The translations under genes and the position numbers were made by a program. The notes below the pieces were generated by a model that searched no databases, had not been told where the DNA came from, and saw only the letters and a program-made list of their open reading frames with translations. This document shows, piece after piece, positions 9,734-19,241 of a DNA stretch of 64,000 bases. This DNA is from an uncultured Caulobacterales bacterium (GTDB lineage Bacteria; Pseudomonadota; Alphaproteobacteria; Caulobacterales; Maricaulaceae), in the NCBI GenBank assembly GCA_938003545.1, contig CALKXY010000008.1, positions 24,378 through 88,377 of the forward strand, in the 5' to 3' direction. How positions within the stretch are numbered: position 1 is the stretch's first letter; every line of letters starts with the position of its first letter.

Positions 9734-11617
9734 ATGAAATTTTCCCGTCGCACATTATTGCAAAGCTCTGCTGCCGCTGCGGCGACAACGGGACTCATGA
9801 CGACAGGATGCTCTGAAGCCGACCGCGCGCGGGACACGACCTCTACCTCAGACATTGTTCATCCAGAAAGATTGGATACTTACGGTTATATTCTCTTGGG
9901 AGAGGCCAAAGACCTTATGCTGCGCGCCTATCCTGAAACTGCATCCAGCGTCGGGGTTGATACTGGCGACTATGCCGCGTTGAAATCTCAGCTGACGGAC
10001 CGCTCCTCAGCTGGACAGGTCAAAATCGCGGGCGACACCAAAGCCCTTCTCGCCAAGTTAAAAAGCGTCGATACGGATCAGCTCTCACCCGAAGCTGCCC
10101 TAGACATGGATGTCGTCACCTCTGTCTTTGAACGCGCAGTGGAAGGGTTTGATTACGGCTTTGGGGATGTTGCCTTGCTAAATTACAATTGGTCCTATCG
10201 CAACGCACCCTATGCCATCGCGCAAAACACGGGCGCTTTTGTTGAGATCCCTAGCTTCCTAGATGCGTCTCATTCCATAAAAACAACAGATGACGCCGAC
10301 GCTTATCTTTCCCGTATGCAAGCCTATGCCGCGCAGCTGGACGGTGAATCGGAACGCGTGAAATCCGACGGTGCGCGCGGCGTTATCCTGCCAAATTTCC
10401 TGATGGGGAAAACACTCAGTCAGTTACGCGCAGCGCGGGATCGTTCGCCTGCAGATTGGGGGCTCATTACATCCCTCACAGATCGCACGGCAGAGCTAGG
10501 CACATATGACGCCGCAGCCCTATCCATCGCGACGCAAGACATCATTCCAGCTCTCAACCGCCAAATTGAAGCCTTAGAAGCTCTCGCCCCCAAAGCCACA
10601 TCCGATGCAGGCGTCTGGGCAAAACCCAATGGCGATGCCTATTACGACTGGACACTTCGGTCTGGCACTACAACCACAATGAACCCCGATGAGGTTCACC
10701 AAATGGGCCTTGACGAACTCGCCGACCTACAGTCTCAAATGGAGCCTATTCTGCAATCCATTGGCTATACGCAAGGGTCCGTCGGTGCGCGGATGACGGC
10801 ATTGGGCGCGGATAAACGCTATCACTTCAAACCTGGCGATCCGGGCCGTGCAGAAATCATGGACTTTATAGAATCCACTGTCACAGAAATCCGAGGTCTG
10901 ATGCCGCAAGCCTTTGAGACGCTGGTTCCGGGCTTCTTGAAAGTCGAACGGATCGCCCCCGAAGTCGAAGCCGGCGCGCCCGGCGCATATGGCGGGGCAG
11001 GATCAATCGACGGCACGCAACCTGGGCATTTTTGGATTAATCTGCGCTCGACCGATTTGCATAATAAATTCAACCTTGCAGACCTGACCTATCACGAAGC
11101 CATTCCAGGACATGTCTGGCAGGGGGAATATGCGTTCAAGCAATCCCTCACGCGGTCACTCTTAGCGTTCAACGCCTATTCCGAAGGCTGGGCTCTTTAC
11201 GCGCAGCAAATCGCGGATGAGCTTGGGGTCTATGATGATTTTCCTGTTGGGCGTTTGGGCTATCTACAGTCCCTCGCCTTCCGCGCCTGCCGTCTGGTGG
11301 TCGATACGGGCTTGCATGCCAAACGCTGGACACGTGAAGAAGCAAATCAATGGTTCGTCACGAATAACGGTTCCAACCCCGAAGAAGTCCGCGGCGAAAT
11401 TGATCGCTATTGCGCATGGCCAGGACAAGCCTGCGGGTACAAAGTCGGCCACTCCGCGATCAACCGCTTACGCATAAAAGCCAAAGCTGAATTAGGTGAT
11501 CGCTTTGATTTCCGCCAGTTCAATGACGCGCTTGTTCTGGGCGGTAGTGTCCCAATGACAGTCCTAGAGCGCGTGATAGATAATTATATCGCGCGGGAGA
11601 AGCTAAACGGCCTCTGA
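9734..11617 (+). CDS. DUF885 family lipoprotein, Tat-type signal
   Basis: 627 aa; MKFSRRTLLQSSAAAAATTGLMTTGC twin-arginine plus lipobox; LTYHEAIPGHVWQ and YSEGWALYAQQ, typical of DUF885 putative peptidases. Confidence 0.9.
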   Translation: MKFSRRTLLQSSAAAAATTGLMTTGCSEADRARDTTSTSDIVHPERLDTYGYILLGEAKDLMLRAYPETASSVGVDTGDYAALKSQLTDRSSAGQVKIAGDTKALLAKLKSVDTDQLSPEAALDMDVVTSVFERAVEGFDYGFGDVALLNYNWSYRNAPYAIAQNTGAFVEIPSFLDASHSIKTTDDADAYLSRMQAYAAQLDGESERVKSDGARGVILPNFLMGKTLSQLRAARDRSPADWGLITSLTDRTAELGTYDAAALSIATQDIIPALNRQIEALEALAPKATSDAGVWAKPNGDAYYDWTLRSGTTTTMNPDEVHQMGLDELADLQSQMEPILQSIGYTQGSVGARMTALGADKRYHFKPGDPGRAEIMDFIESTVTEIRGLMPQAFETLVPGFLKVERIAPEVEAGAPGAYGGAGSIDGTQPGHFWINLRSTDLHNKFNLADLTYHEAIPGHVWQGEYAFKQSLTRSLLAFNAYSEGWALYAQQIADELGVYDDFPVGRLGYLQSLAFRACRLVVDTGLHAKRWTREEANQWFVTNNGSNPEEVRGEIDRYCAWPGQACGYKVGHSAINRLRIKAKAELGDRFDFRQFNDALVLGGSVPMTVLERVIDNYIAREKLNGL

Positions 11618-11708
11618 AAAGAATAGATATCCTAAATCAAGCATAAACGGCTATCTCGATAAAGAATATCATGGCTCTAATACCTTTACTTACCCCCTAA
11701 GCTCAAAG

Positions 11709-13598
11709 CTAAAACTTTCCGATGGCTTGAACCCCATTCAGATCTGATATCTCTGACCTTATGGTTTCGCCAGTGGACCAACGTACGTCGACGGTTTGCG
11801 CCTCTTTGCATGTACCTAATCCGAAATGTATCATGTCATTGAGCGATTGCGAGTAGCGCGCACCGGATGACCCGACGCGGCGCATTTGCGAGCGTCCGCA
11901 TCCGGCGACTGTGACCAGAGCACCGCGCGGGCTGGCGCCGTCTTCAAGGGAATGACCGATATGCAGAGTTAAATAATTTGCATCTACCGCAGAGGCTTGG
12001 CTGTTTTTATACAAATGCCATTTACCTCGCTCATTTGAGTATAAGATATCGACTTGGCCATCTAAATTATAATCTATCGCTCCGGCCTCTGAGCCAATCG
12101 CGCCAAGCTCCGGCGAGGAGATACCGTGGTTTTTTGCCGCCTCAAACGTGCCGTCGCCCTGATTTAAAAATAGCGTCTGCGTGTTCGCTCCCGCAAGATT
12201 GCCCCTCTCAACGGTGAAGATATCCTGAAAGCCGTCATTATTATAGTCAGCGACGGCAACACCGCTAGAATGCCCCTCTATAAACACCCCCGCCTGTTCG
12301 GTGATGTCGACAAATTTTCCGCCTCTGTTTTCAAGCAGGACGTTATGCAGCCTAGGTCGCGGCTCTGTTGGGCGTGCTGATTTTACATTATGGATGACGC
12401 CTGTGGTTGGAGAGTGCGTATTACCGGCCACACGCCATTTATCATTTCCGACATAGCCTATATATATGCCTTTTTCATCAGTTACATCCGGCCAGCCTAG
12501 CGCGTCACTACTGACAAATTCAATGTCACGTCCGGAGTGTTTTTCGCCGATTGTTTTAAACTCTATTCCGGGTTCTCCTGTGAACAGTTTTTGATCTGGC
12601 CAAGGGGCTTGGTAATTCTGCAAATCGAAGGTCTCACCGATTTCCAGATCCGGTAGACGGAAGCTCCCACGCTTCGTGTAAAATGCAAAAGTCTGGGTTT
12701 CGGAATCGTAGAATGTCTCGCCGGCCGTGTACTCGGCGCTACGGGTGACAAACAAATCGAAGTCGCCATCATTGTCAAAATCAAGTTCTTCAACGCCGGT
12801 TATATGGTCGATTTCCAAAGGCAATATTTCATCAGATACATTTTTAAATGATAAATCACCGCCGCCCCGATGGGCCGACATTGGCGCTGCGCCCCCATAG
12901 ATCAATAAATCCAGCAGATGATCATTATCAAAATCCGTGACTAAAAGTCCCTCGCCGTCAACGCCGGTCTTTAGAAGGCTGGAGTGATATGTCAGATCAC
13001 CCTGCCCGTCATTACTATAAACATAGTTTTCACTATTCGGTGCTTTAAGGTTGGACGGGAACCCTAAGAGTAGCAGATCAAGGTCGCCGTCATTGTCGCC
13101 GTCCATAAAATTCGCAGTGCGGCCCCGCATATTTTTAAGCGGGGTACTGAACGCTTTGGAATCGGTAAATTTACGGTCTTTGGAGACTGAATAAACTTTG
13201 GCGTTGCGCGCATTCTTGCCGGAGCCACCGCCGCGCGTAATAACAACATTTATATCCCCGTCTTTGTCATAATCACCGACGGCTATGCCGTGAGCATCCC
13301 CCATGATGACGTCAATACCTTTGGAGTAAGCTCCGCCATTATTCCAATAAACTTTTATAGCATAGCCGTGGTCATTCAGCAGTAGGTCCGGAAAACCGTC
13401 CCGATCCAAATCGGCGATGACTGGCGCGCCCCATTTTCGGCGATTTTTTGACTCGAAACTAATATCGCTATCTGCGCTTGTGAACAGAGTTTCAACGGAT
13501 GTAGCGTCCGCCGTATGCGGTAACGAAATTGCGGGCTGGCATGCCGTCAATGCAGCGACGGAAATTACAATATACCGTTTTTTATATACTTGTATCAT
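11709..13598 (-). CDS. FG-GAP/VCBS-repeat, CRTAC1/ASPIC-UnbV-like lipoprotein
   Basis: 629 aa; signal with lipobox-like LTAC; repeated DxDxDGxxD motifs (DLDRDGFPDLLL, DYDKDGDINVV, DGDNDGDLDLLLL); C-terminal GRSQMRRVGSSGARYSQSLNDMIHFGLG is ASPIC/UnbV-like. Confidence 0.88.
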   Translation of the reverse strand: MIQVYKKRYIVISVAALTACQPAISLPHTADATSVETLFTSADSDISFESKNRRKWGAPVIADLDRDGFPDLLLNDHGYAIKVYWNNGGAYSKGIDVIMGDAHGIAVGDYDKDGDINVVITRGGGSGKNARNAKVYSVSKDRKFTDSKAFSTPLKNMRGRTANFMDGDNDGDLDLLLLGFPSNLKAPNSENYVYSNDGQGDLTYHSSLLKTGVDGEGLLVTDFDNDHLLDLLIYGGAAPMSAHRGGGDLSFKNVSDEILPLEIDHITGVEELDFDNDGDFDLFVTRSAEYTAGETFYDSETQTFAFYTKRGSFRLPDLEIGETFDLQNYQAPWPDQKLFTGEPGIEFKTIGEKHSGRDIEFVSSDALGWPDVTDEKGIYIGYVGNDKWRVAGNTHSPTTGVIHNVKSARPTEPRPRLHNVLLENRGGKFVDITEQAGVFIEGHSSGVAVADYNNDGFQDIFTVERGNLAGANTQTLFLNQGDGTFEAAKNHGISSPELGAIGSEAGAIDYNLDGQVDILYSNERGKWHLYKNSQASAVDANYLTLHIGHSLEDGASPRGALVTVAGCGRSQMRRVGSSGARYSQSLNDMIHFGLGTCKEAQTVDVRWSTGETIRSEISDLNGVQAIGKF

Positions 13599-13989
13599 AT
13601 CCGTGTTCCTTATTGTGTCCTATGCTGTATAGGCTTTTTTGATCTATAAAGGACGCGACTAGCAGGAGCAACAAACATCATATGTTTGAACGAAGATGGC
13701 CGAGACTTTATACTTATTCACCGCGAAGTAAGCGATATAACATTGACCGATAACGGCTTTTTGGGTGTTTAAACCGCCAGCCTAGCGTCCACTCAACCCC
13801 AAAAGGGAACATCTGTCCACGTTTTGATGCTAAGCAATCCTATAAAACCACGCTTTTATAAAACATGATCCGCACCCTTTAAACCTGTCTCACACTGATC
13901 TTGTTCTTTCGGACATGGGACAGGTGAGGCGTCGCTTACTCGTTCGGAGGGCTGTGTGAAACAAGACTGGTTTGACGGCTTCGCTCGTT

Positions 13990-14015
13990 ATCTTACGCAT
14001 TGATCTTACGCATTG
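13990..14015 (+). repeat. perfect 13-bp tandem duplication (ATCTTACGCATTG x2)
   Basis: Direct reading: atcttacgcattg at 13990-14002 and 14003-14015. Confidence 0.97.
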
Positions 14016-14220
14016 GAACCTGACCGCATAAGCGGCTGCGTTCGACATGTTTAAACTAAACGGCGCAAGCGGTGTAGCGGGAGCCTAAAACATGAAGCCT
14101 TTGCGTAAAACACAACTTTTATCTTCAGTATTCCGGCGCGACTGCTGGCCCTGCGGGCCGTCCCGCCTTTAAATGAGTGTTCGGCAGTTCCCGCGATGGG
14201 CTGTGAACATTTTTGCTTGT

Positions 14221-15171
14221 CTAATGTTTCGCTTTCAACAATCCAATTTCACGTAAACGTTCATTCAGGTAATCTCCCGCTGTAATGGGAGCTTCGACCT
14301 TACCCGTCTTCGCGACATAATCCGGCAGGGGATCAATTAAATAATCCTGATTTGGGTGTAAGAAAAACGGTGCGGAATAGCGCGGAAACTTCGCACGCTC
14401 TGGCGAAGGATTTAACACGCGATGCGTCGTCGACGGAATATGCCACGCGGTCAATCGTTGCAGCATATCGCCCGCATTGACAACGACGGCACCTTCGGGC
14501 GCATTAATGTCGATCCATTCACCGTTACGATGTTGTGCTTGCAAGCCGGCTTCTTCCGCACCGAGCAAAAGCGTGATAAGATTAATGTCTTCATGTGCAG
14601 CCGCGCGGACAGTTCCTTGCGGCGGCGGGTTATCTTGAGGCGGATAATGCAACAGACGGAGTATGGAGTTACCGTTATTGACCTTGTCGTCGAAATAGGC
14701 CTCCTCCAAACCAAGGTGCAACGCAACCGCCCGTAAAAGATCTGTGCCGAAGCTATCCAACGCCTCATAAAGGTCGCGCGTGGCCCTATTAAAACCAGGC
14801 AACTCGTCAACCCACGGCGTATCTTTCATTGTTGTCCGATAAGGACTGTCATCAGGTAAGTTCCTGCCTGTATGCCAAAATTCTTTAAAATCAGAAATGC
14901 TACGCCCCTTGGCATTTTCGGTTCCAATTGGAGAATATCCACGTTGGTGCCCATTCTCAGGGTCCGCATATTTACGCTTCGTTTCAGGAGCTTGCGCAAA
15001 GAACGCTTTCGTTTCATCTGCTGCGCGCAAAATAGTGGATTGTGGAATTGTGTGATTAGACACGACGGCAAAGCCTGTTTCAGCAAAGCTCTCGCCGAAG
15101 GCTTTGGCAAAGGCCGCCTTATCCCTTGTCCAAAGATCATAGTTGACGGGTGTTATGTTTAGCGAGCTCAT
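14221..15171 (-). CDS. isopenicillin N synthase-like 2-oxoglutarate/Fe(II) oxygenase
   Basis: ORF 14221..15234; likely start MSSLNITPVNYDLW at 15171. AAHEDINLITLLLGAEEAGLQ, VVNAGDMLQRLTAWHIPSTTHRV (HxD...H) and RYSAPFFLHP. Confidence 0.9.
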   Translation of the reverse strand: MSSLNITPVNYDLWTRDKAAFAKAFGESFAETGFAVVSNHTIPQSTILRAADETKAFFAQAPETKRKYADPENGHQRGYSPIGTENAKGRSISDFKEFWHTGRNLPDDSPYRTTMKDTPWVDELPGFNRATRDLYEALDSFGTDLLRAVALHLGLEEAYFDDKVNNGNSILRLLHYPPQDNPPPQGTVRAAAHEDINLITLLLGAEEAGLQAQHRNGEWIDINAPEGAVVVNAGDMLQRLTAWHIPSTTHRVLNPSPERAKFPRYSAPFFLHPNQDYLIDPLPDYVAKTGKVEAPITAGDYLNERLREIGLLKAKH

Positions 15172-15252
15172 GGCTATTTTATCGGGTGAGTCTGAGCCGA
15201 TTGGCAATGGCTGTGAGAAAAAAGCTCTGGGCAATCGGTGTATGTGGTGAGG

Positions 15253-15555
15253 TTATATTGCGACGCTTAGCGTAAAATTAGCTGTGTCACCTATCGCTAG
15301 GCCCGCTGACACCCGCGCTGCTTTCTTCACAGGCAGCAAATATGCGCCGCGTTTAGAATCAGGAAACAGGGACGTTTGCCACGTCGTTTCATCTACCTTC
15401 ACCGTGACACGAACCGTTCGAAACCCGCGAACCGTGTGGCGCGTGAAATGTTTGATGTCCGCACTAATGTCTTCAGGTAAAGTTACAAAGACCCATTTAC
15501 CCTTCCCTGTCCACTCCCATAGGGCCGCAGAAAAACTGAAGTCTAAGTCAATCAT
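15253..15555 (-). CDS. DUF1905 domain protein
   Basis: MIDLDFSFSAALWEWTGKGKWVFVTLPEDISADIKHFT...FPDSKRGAYLLPVKKAARVSAGLAIGD. Confidence 0.8.
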   Translation of the reverse strand: MIDLDFSFSAALWEWTGKGKWVFVTLPEDISADIKHFTRHTVRGFRTVRVTVKVDETTWQTSLFPDSKRGAYLLPVKKAARVSAGLAIGDTANFTLSVAI

Positions 15556-15752
15556 GATTGAGACATTCAAAAACATATCCACGTACATCAAAACTGCAAT
15601 AAGCTGAATTTCGTATGATGCAGGGCTTGAATGCAGGAAATGTAAAGCGAGATAAAACCATATGAAATATCTCTAGCACAAAACCCTGCCAGATATAAAT
15701 ATAGGAACATCCTAGGCTTGCAGCGGCTCTCTACACCTTTAACAATACCACC

Positions 15753-16508
15753 ATGACAGTGACCAAATTTAAAAACATAAAACCCCTTCCTCCACGCCTG
15801 CCTGCCACACAATTTTGGGGGCTTTGCTTTATTGTTTGGATGCTTTTGCAGGTTCCAATGCTACGTATTCCAATCATGTTTTTATCAACATGGGCACACG
15901 AATTAGGGCACGGGATGGGGGCGATCATAACGGGCGGTAGGTTTATAGAGCTAACCGTTTTTCCAAATTTTTCTGGGCTGGCATTGACAGGAACCAGCAA
16001 CAGCTTTCAGCGCGTGATGGTACTAGTTGTAGGTCTTTTGGGGCCGAGCCTTTTGGGCGTATTAATGATTATACTCACGCGTGCTCTGAATTGGTACCGT
16101 CTTGCCATTATTGTTTTAGCGGTGTTGCTGGCTATGTCACAAATTTGGGCCGCAGATAGTTTTACGCGCTTGGCCCTCGCAGGTTGGATGCTTATTTTGG
16201 CAGCTATCGCATGGAAAGTTCCAAACAAGGCTCTGCTCTATGTTTCACATATCATTGCCATTGCGCTCTGCTTGGACGCCCTAACAGGCTTTGGGTATTT
16301 CTTTATCGGGAACGGAGAGATTGATGGATCGCTTTATCGATCCGACACAGGCGCAATATCCGACATTCTTGGCGGACCGCATTGGTTATGGGGCGGCCTG
16401 ATTGCCGCCCTATCCGTCGTCATTTTATTCGCGGGTGTTGTCTTGTCAGATAAATGGGCCCGTAGGAAAAGCTCACTTAAACTTGGAAGGCTTGGACGAC
16501 CCAAATAA
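15753..16508 (+). CDS. M50-like membrane metalloprotease family protein
   Basis: 251 aa multi-TM; HExxH motif in FLSTWAHELGHGMGAIITGGRF. Confidence 0.75.
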   Translation: MTVTKFKNIKPLPPRLPATQFWGLCFIVWMLLQVPMLRIPIMFLSTWAHELGHGMGAIITGGRFIELTVFPNFSGLALTGTSNSFQRVMVLVVGLLGPSLLGVLMIILTRALNWYRLAIIVLAVLLAMSQIWAADSFTRLALAGWMLILAAIAWKVPNKALLYVSHIIAIALCLDALTGFGYFFIGNGEIDGSLYRSDTGAISDILGGPHWLWGGLIAALSVVILFAGVVLSDKWARRKSSLKLGRLGRPK

Positions 16509-17141
16509 TTTACGCCAAAACCCGCGGGCTTTTGCGCTGTTTTTGTCAACAGACTCCCCAACTTCGCGGGCTGCATCTTCAAAGGATTCTTCCATTTTAT
16601 CTAATGTTGGATCAATACGTTTGGCTTTCCAACGGCGGACACTTCGCCAAACCGTAAACCAAAGGAGAAGTAACAACCCTATGAAAACGATATTGAACCA
16701 GGGTATTAAGACGACATCTGGCCCCGAAACTTTCTTGATAGATGTCGCATTTGGGAAAATCGAAAACAGCCGAATGCGCCAACCATAATGACGCACAGCC
16801 ACCCATTGTTCTTCGCCTTTTGACAAAGATTGGGCTTGCGCTGTGACATCACTACTGTCGAATTTGAAATAAGGCGGGAAACCCCAGCCTGTATCTTCGT
16901 TACGATAAACCTTGGTTTTCCCGTTTGCAAATTCAGCATTGATGAAACGCACATCGCGCGTCGCTTCGTCATTTGTTCCAATGTCGGCGCGATCCCAAAA
17001 CGGAGCCCCTTTACCGATATCAATCCGCTTCACCTCTGTTCCGACAATCTGTACAACATCGCGAGATGGTAAATAATAATTCAATAGAACAGCGCCCACG
17101 ATAAACAAAATCAGTGCGGGAATATGTTTAATGGCCTTCAT
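16473..17141 (-). CDS. DUF1523 family membrane protein
   Basis: 222 aa; N-terminal TM, VVQIVGTEVKRID, DVRFINAEFANGKTKVYRNEDTGWGFPPYFKFDSSDVTAQAQ; 36-bp tail-to-tail overlap with the M50-like gene. Confidence 0.8.
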   Translation of the reverse strand: MKAIKHIPALILFIVGAVLLNYYLPSRDVVQIVGTEVKRIDIGKGAPFWDRADIGTNDEATRDVRFINAEFANGKTKVYRNEDTGWGFPPYFKFDSSDVTAQAQSLSKGEEQWVAVRHYGWRIRLFSIFPNATSIKKVSGPDVVLIPWFNIVFIGLLLLLWFTVWRSVRRWKAKRIDPTLDKMEESFEDAAREVGESVDKNSAKARGFWRKLFGSSKPSKFK

Positions 17142-17154
17142 GATCGTTTTCCTT

Positions 17155-17433
17155 TCACGAATACTGCGCGAGATAGAGCAAAACGCCCATGATCACCGCA
17201 GGAATAATATACACGCCCAAGATCAGTTTTGGCTTATATGATCGCCCATATTTTTTCATGCCGCGCGCGATAAAGACATCTTCGTCTTCGGTAATCTGGC
17301 GCAACTCAGATTGTGTTTTATATTCAGCCGAAAGATACGCCCGTTGCCGAACCTGCGCCGTAAAACTCAAAATCGCATAGGCAATACTAAGTAGGATGAA
17401 AATAATGATGATATTTCGAACAAGTGCGAACAT
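17155..17433 (-). CDS. small two-TM membrane protein
   Basis: 92 aa with two hydrophobic segments; 13 bp from the DUF1523 gene and 3 bp from the upstream gene. Confidence 0.8.
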   Translation of the reverse strand: MFALVRNIIIIFILLSIAYAILSFTAQVRQRAYLSAEYKTQSELRQITEDEDVFIARGMKKYGRSYKPKLILGVYIIPAVIMGVLLYLAQYS

Positions 17434-17436
17434 AAT

Positions 17437-18903
17437 CTACCTCCGTTTACGACCTTTTTGTTTGGATTTTTTGGGCGGCACTCCCCAGGGACTAATGTAA
17501 GGTTTTGCATCTACGACACGTTTTGAACGGCCTGATTCAATATCGACTTCGAATAACTCACCATCCAAAACCCGCGCCATTTTTGGTGATCGGTCCTTGG
17601 ATTCAACAGTCCTTACAGGCGTTGTTTCAACCATGCTCGGCTCTGCGCCGAATAAGGCTTCGCGCGCACCAGCCTTATCCATCGCATATTCTTGCGCAAG
17701 AAAACGGACAACAAAATCTTTCTTCTCATCTGACCAATCGCGATAAGCCTCATAAAAAAGTGGCTTATGACAGATAAAGAGCTGACGGAAATCAAGCCGT
17801 GATAAATCAGACAAAAGCATATTTACGAGATCACGGTTCTTACTTTGCGATCCACGTAACGCATAGAAAAACGCGGGATGAACAGGTCCTAATTTTGGAA
17901 CACGTCCCCCAAGTGAGGCCCAGCGCCAGACTTCCATGAGGCCCGTAAATTCAGGCGGGAGTTGGTTCGCATAGCGGCGCTCTAGGGTCCGCATATTCTG
18001 ACGTGATAAACCTGTAAGATCATGACCTTCATCCGCAGCGGTTGAGACAACAATGAAGTCCATCTTTTGACGAATAATCAAGGCACTATCTTGGCTCGGG
18101 CGCTGCACAATCAGTTGACTGAGATTTTCATCACGCAACCAATTGGCAATGCCTTCGCGGTTATCAAAAGTGAGAACTTGGTCAATATCTACATCAGCCA
18201 AACCAGGTGCATTTTCGCGTGCGATAATTGTTGGCGTATTCGCATCGCGGAACACATAAACACCGCCAAAGTGAGATGAGAAGTAATTACCTTGTTGGTA
18301 AACTTGGCTTTCCAGTTTTACCGGATTGCGTTGAATGTTTCCTGTGCGTTTCGCGAGTTCAATCATTTCCGCGATCAAGACATCATCCCACCACGCATCA
18401 TCATCAGCCATGAAACGGTCAATCTGTCCGCTCAATTCTTCTGCTTCTGCCACATGTGCTTGGGTTGTATCTGCTGTGATTTCGATCCGATTTATATCGA
18501 GCAGGTCCGCAGGCTCGTCTAATTTGAAGACAGAATTCATCAACTCTCCGGCCACCGCTTCGCGCGCGGTCAGAGCAAAAAGTTGGTCTTCATTCTCTTC
18601 AATATATTGGCGCAAGATATGACGCGACGTTGAGAATTGTGAATTCAAAAGCGGGGCCGTTTTCTGATCGGTCGACAGCAGAATGAACATTTGGTTCGCA
18701 CCATGCGGATTCAGATAAAGCTCATCCCCCAACTCATGCGCCACCTCTGGCGACGCTCCAACAATATCAATGTGAAATTCAGTGAGCGCCGTGGTCTTGC
18801 CCGTCAAATGCTCCAACGCACGGTTATACCGTTCCACAAGCGCAGGCGAGGACACCTCATAGAGGTTCCCAAACATCAACCCAGCTTTGACGAGACGCAT
18901 CAT
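17437..18903 (-). CDS. DUF6638 family protein
   Basis: 488 aa, soluble; recognised by overall sequence character (MRLVKAGLMFGNLYEVSSPALVERYNRALEHLTGK...), basic C-terminus. Confidence 0.7.
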   Translation of the reverse strand: MMRLVKAGLMFGNLYEVSSPALVERYNRALEHLTGKTTALTEFHIDIVGASPEVAHELGDELYLNPHGANQMFILLSTDQKTAPLLNSQFSTSRHILRQYIEENEDQLFALTAREAVAGELMNSVFKLDEPADLLDINRIEITADTTQAHVAEAEELSGQIDRFMADDDAWWDDVLIAEMIELAKRTGNIQRNPVKLESQVYQQGNYFSSHFGGVYVFRDANTPTIIARENAPGLADVDIDQVLTFDNREGIANWLRDENLSQLIVQRPSQDSALIIRQKMDFIVVSTAADEGHDLTGLSRQNMRTLERRYANQLPPEFTGLMEVWRWASLGGRVPKLGPVHPAFFYALRGSQSKNRDLVNMLLSDLSRLDFRQLFICHKPLFYEAYRDWSDEKKDFVVRFLAQEYAMDKAGAREALFGAEPSMVETTPVRTVESKDRSPKMARVLDGELFEVDIESGRSKRVVDAKPYISPWGVPPKKSKQKGRKRR

Positions 18904-19241
18904 GACAAAGCTCTATGGAAAACCATAATAAGAGCAGAGGATACATTCAATAAAATGCAAACTTTCATAAGAGATAATGACTTCACTGGAACACCCATAA
19001 AACGCACTAATGGATACCAAAGTAAAATCATGAGAATGAACATCAACGAAGTCAGTATCGCTAGCCAAGTAAACGGTATTTCTTCTACAGTTTGATTAAG
19101 GAAGAAAACTGGCGCAACTGGTGCCATAAATATCGGTGGCAATGAATAGAAATAAATTACAGGCTTTGACTCTAAAATCCTAGTCTTGTTCTTTTCCAAA
19201 GACGAGTAAATTGAAATAGTGCGTTTGAAGACTTTCCTCAT
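18900..19241 (-). CDS. small membrane protein, unknown
   Basis: 113 aa with TM segments; 4-bp overlaps with genes on both sides. Confidence 0.65.
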   Translation of the reverse strand: MRKVFKRTISIYSSLEKNKTRILESKPVIYFYSLPPIFMAPVAPVFFLNQTVEEIPFTWLAILTSLMFILMILLWYPLVRFMGVPVKSLSLMKVCILLNVSSALIMVFHRALS

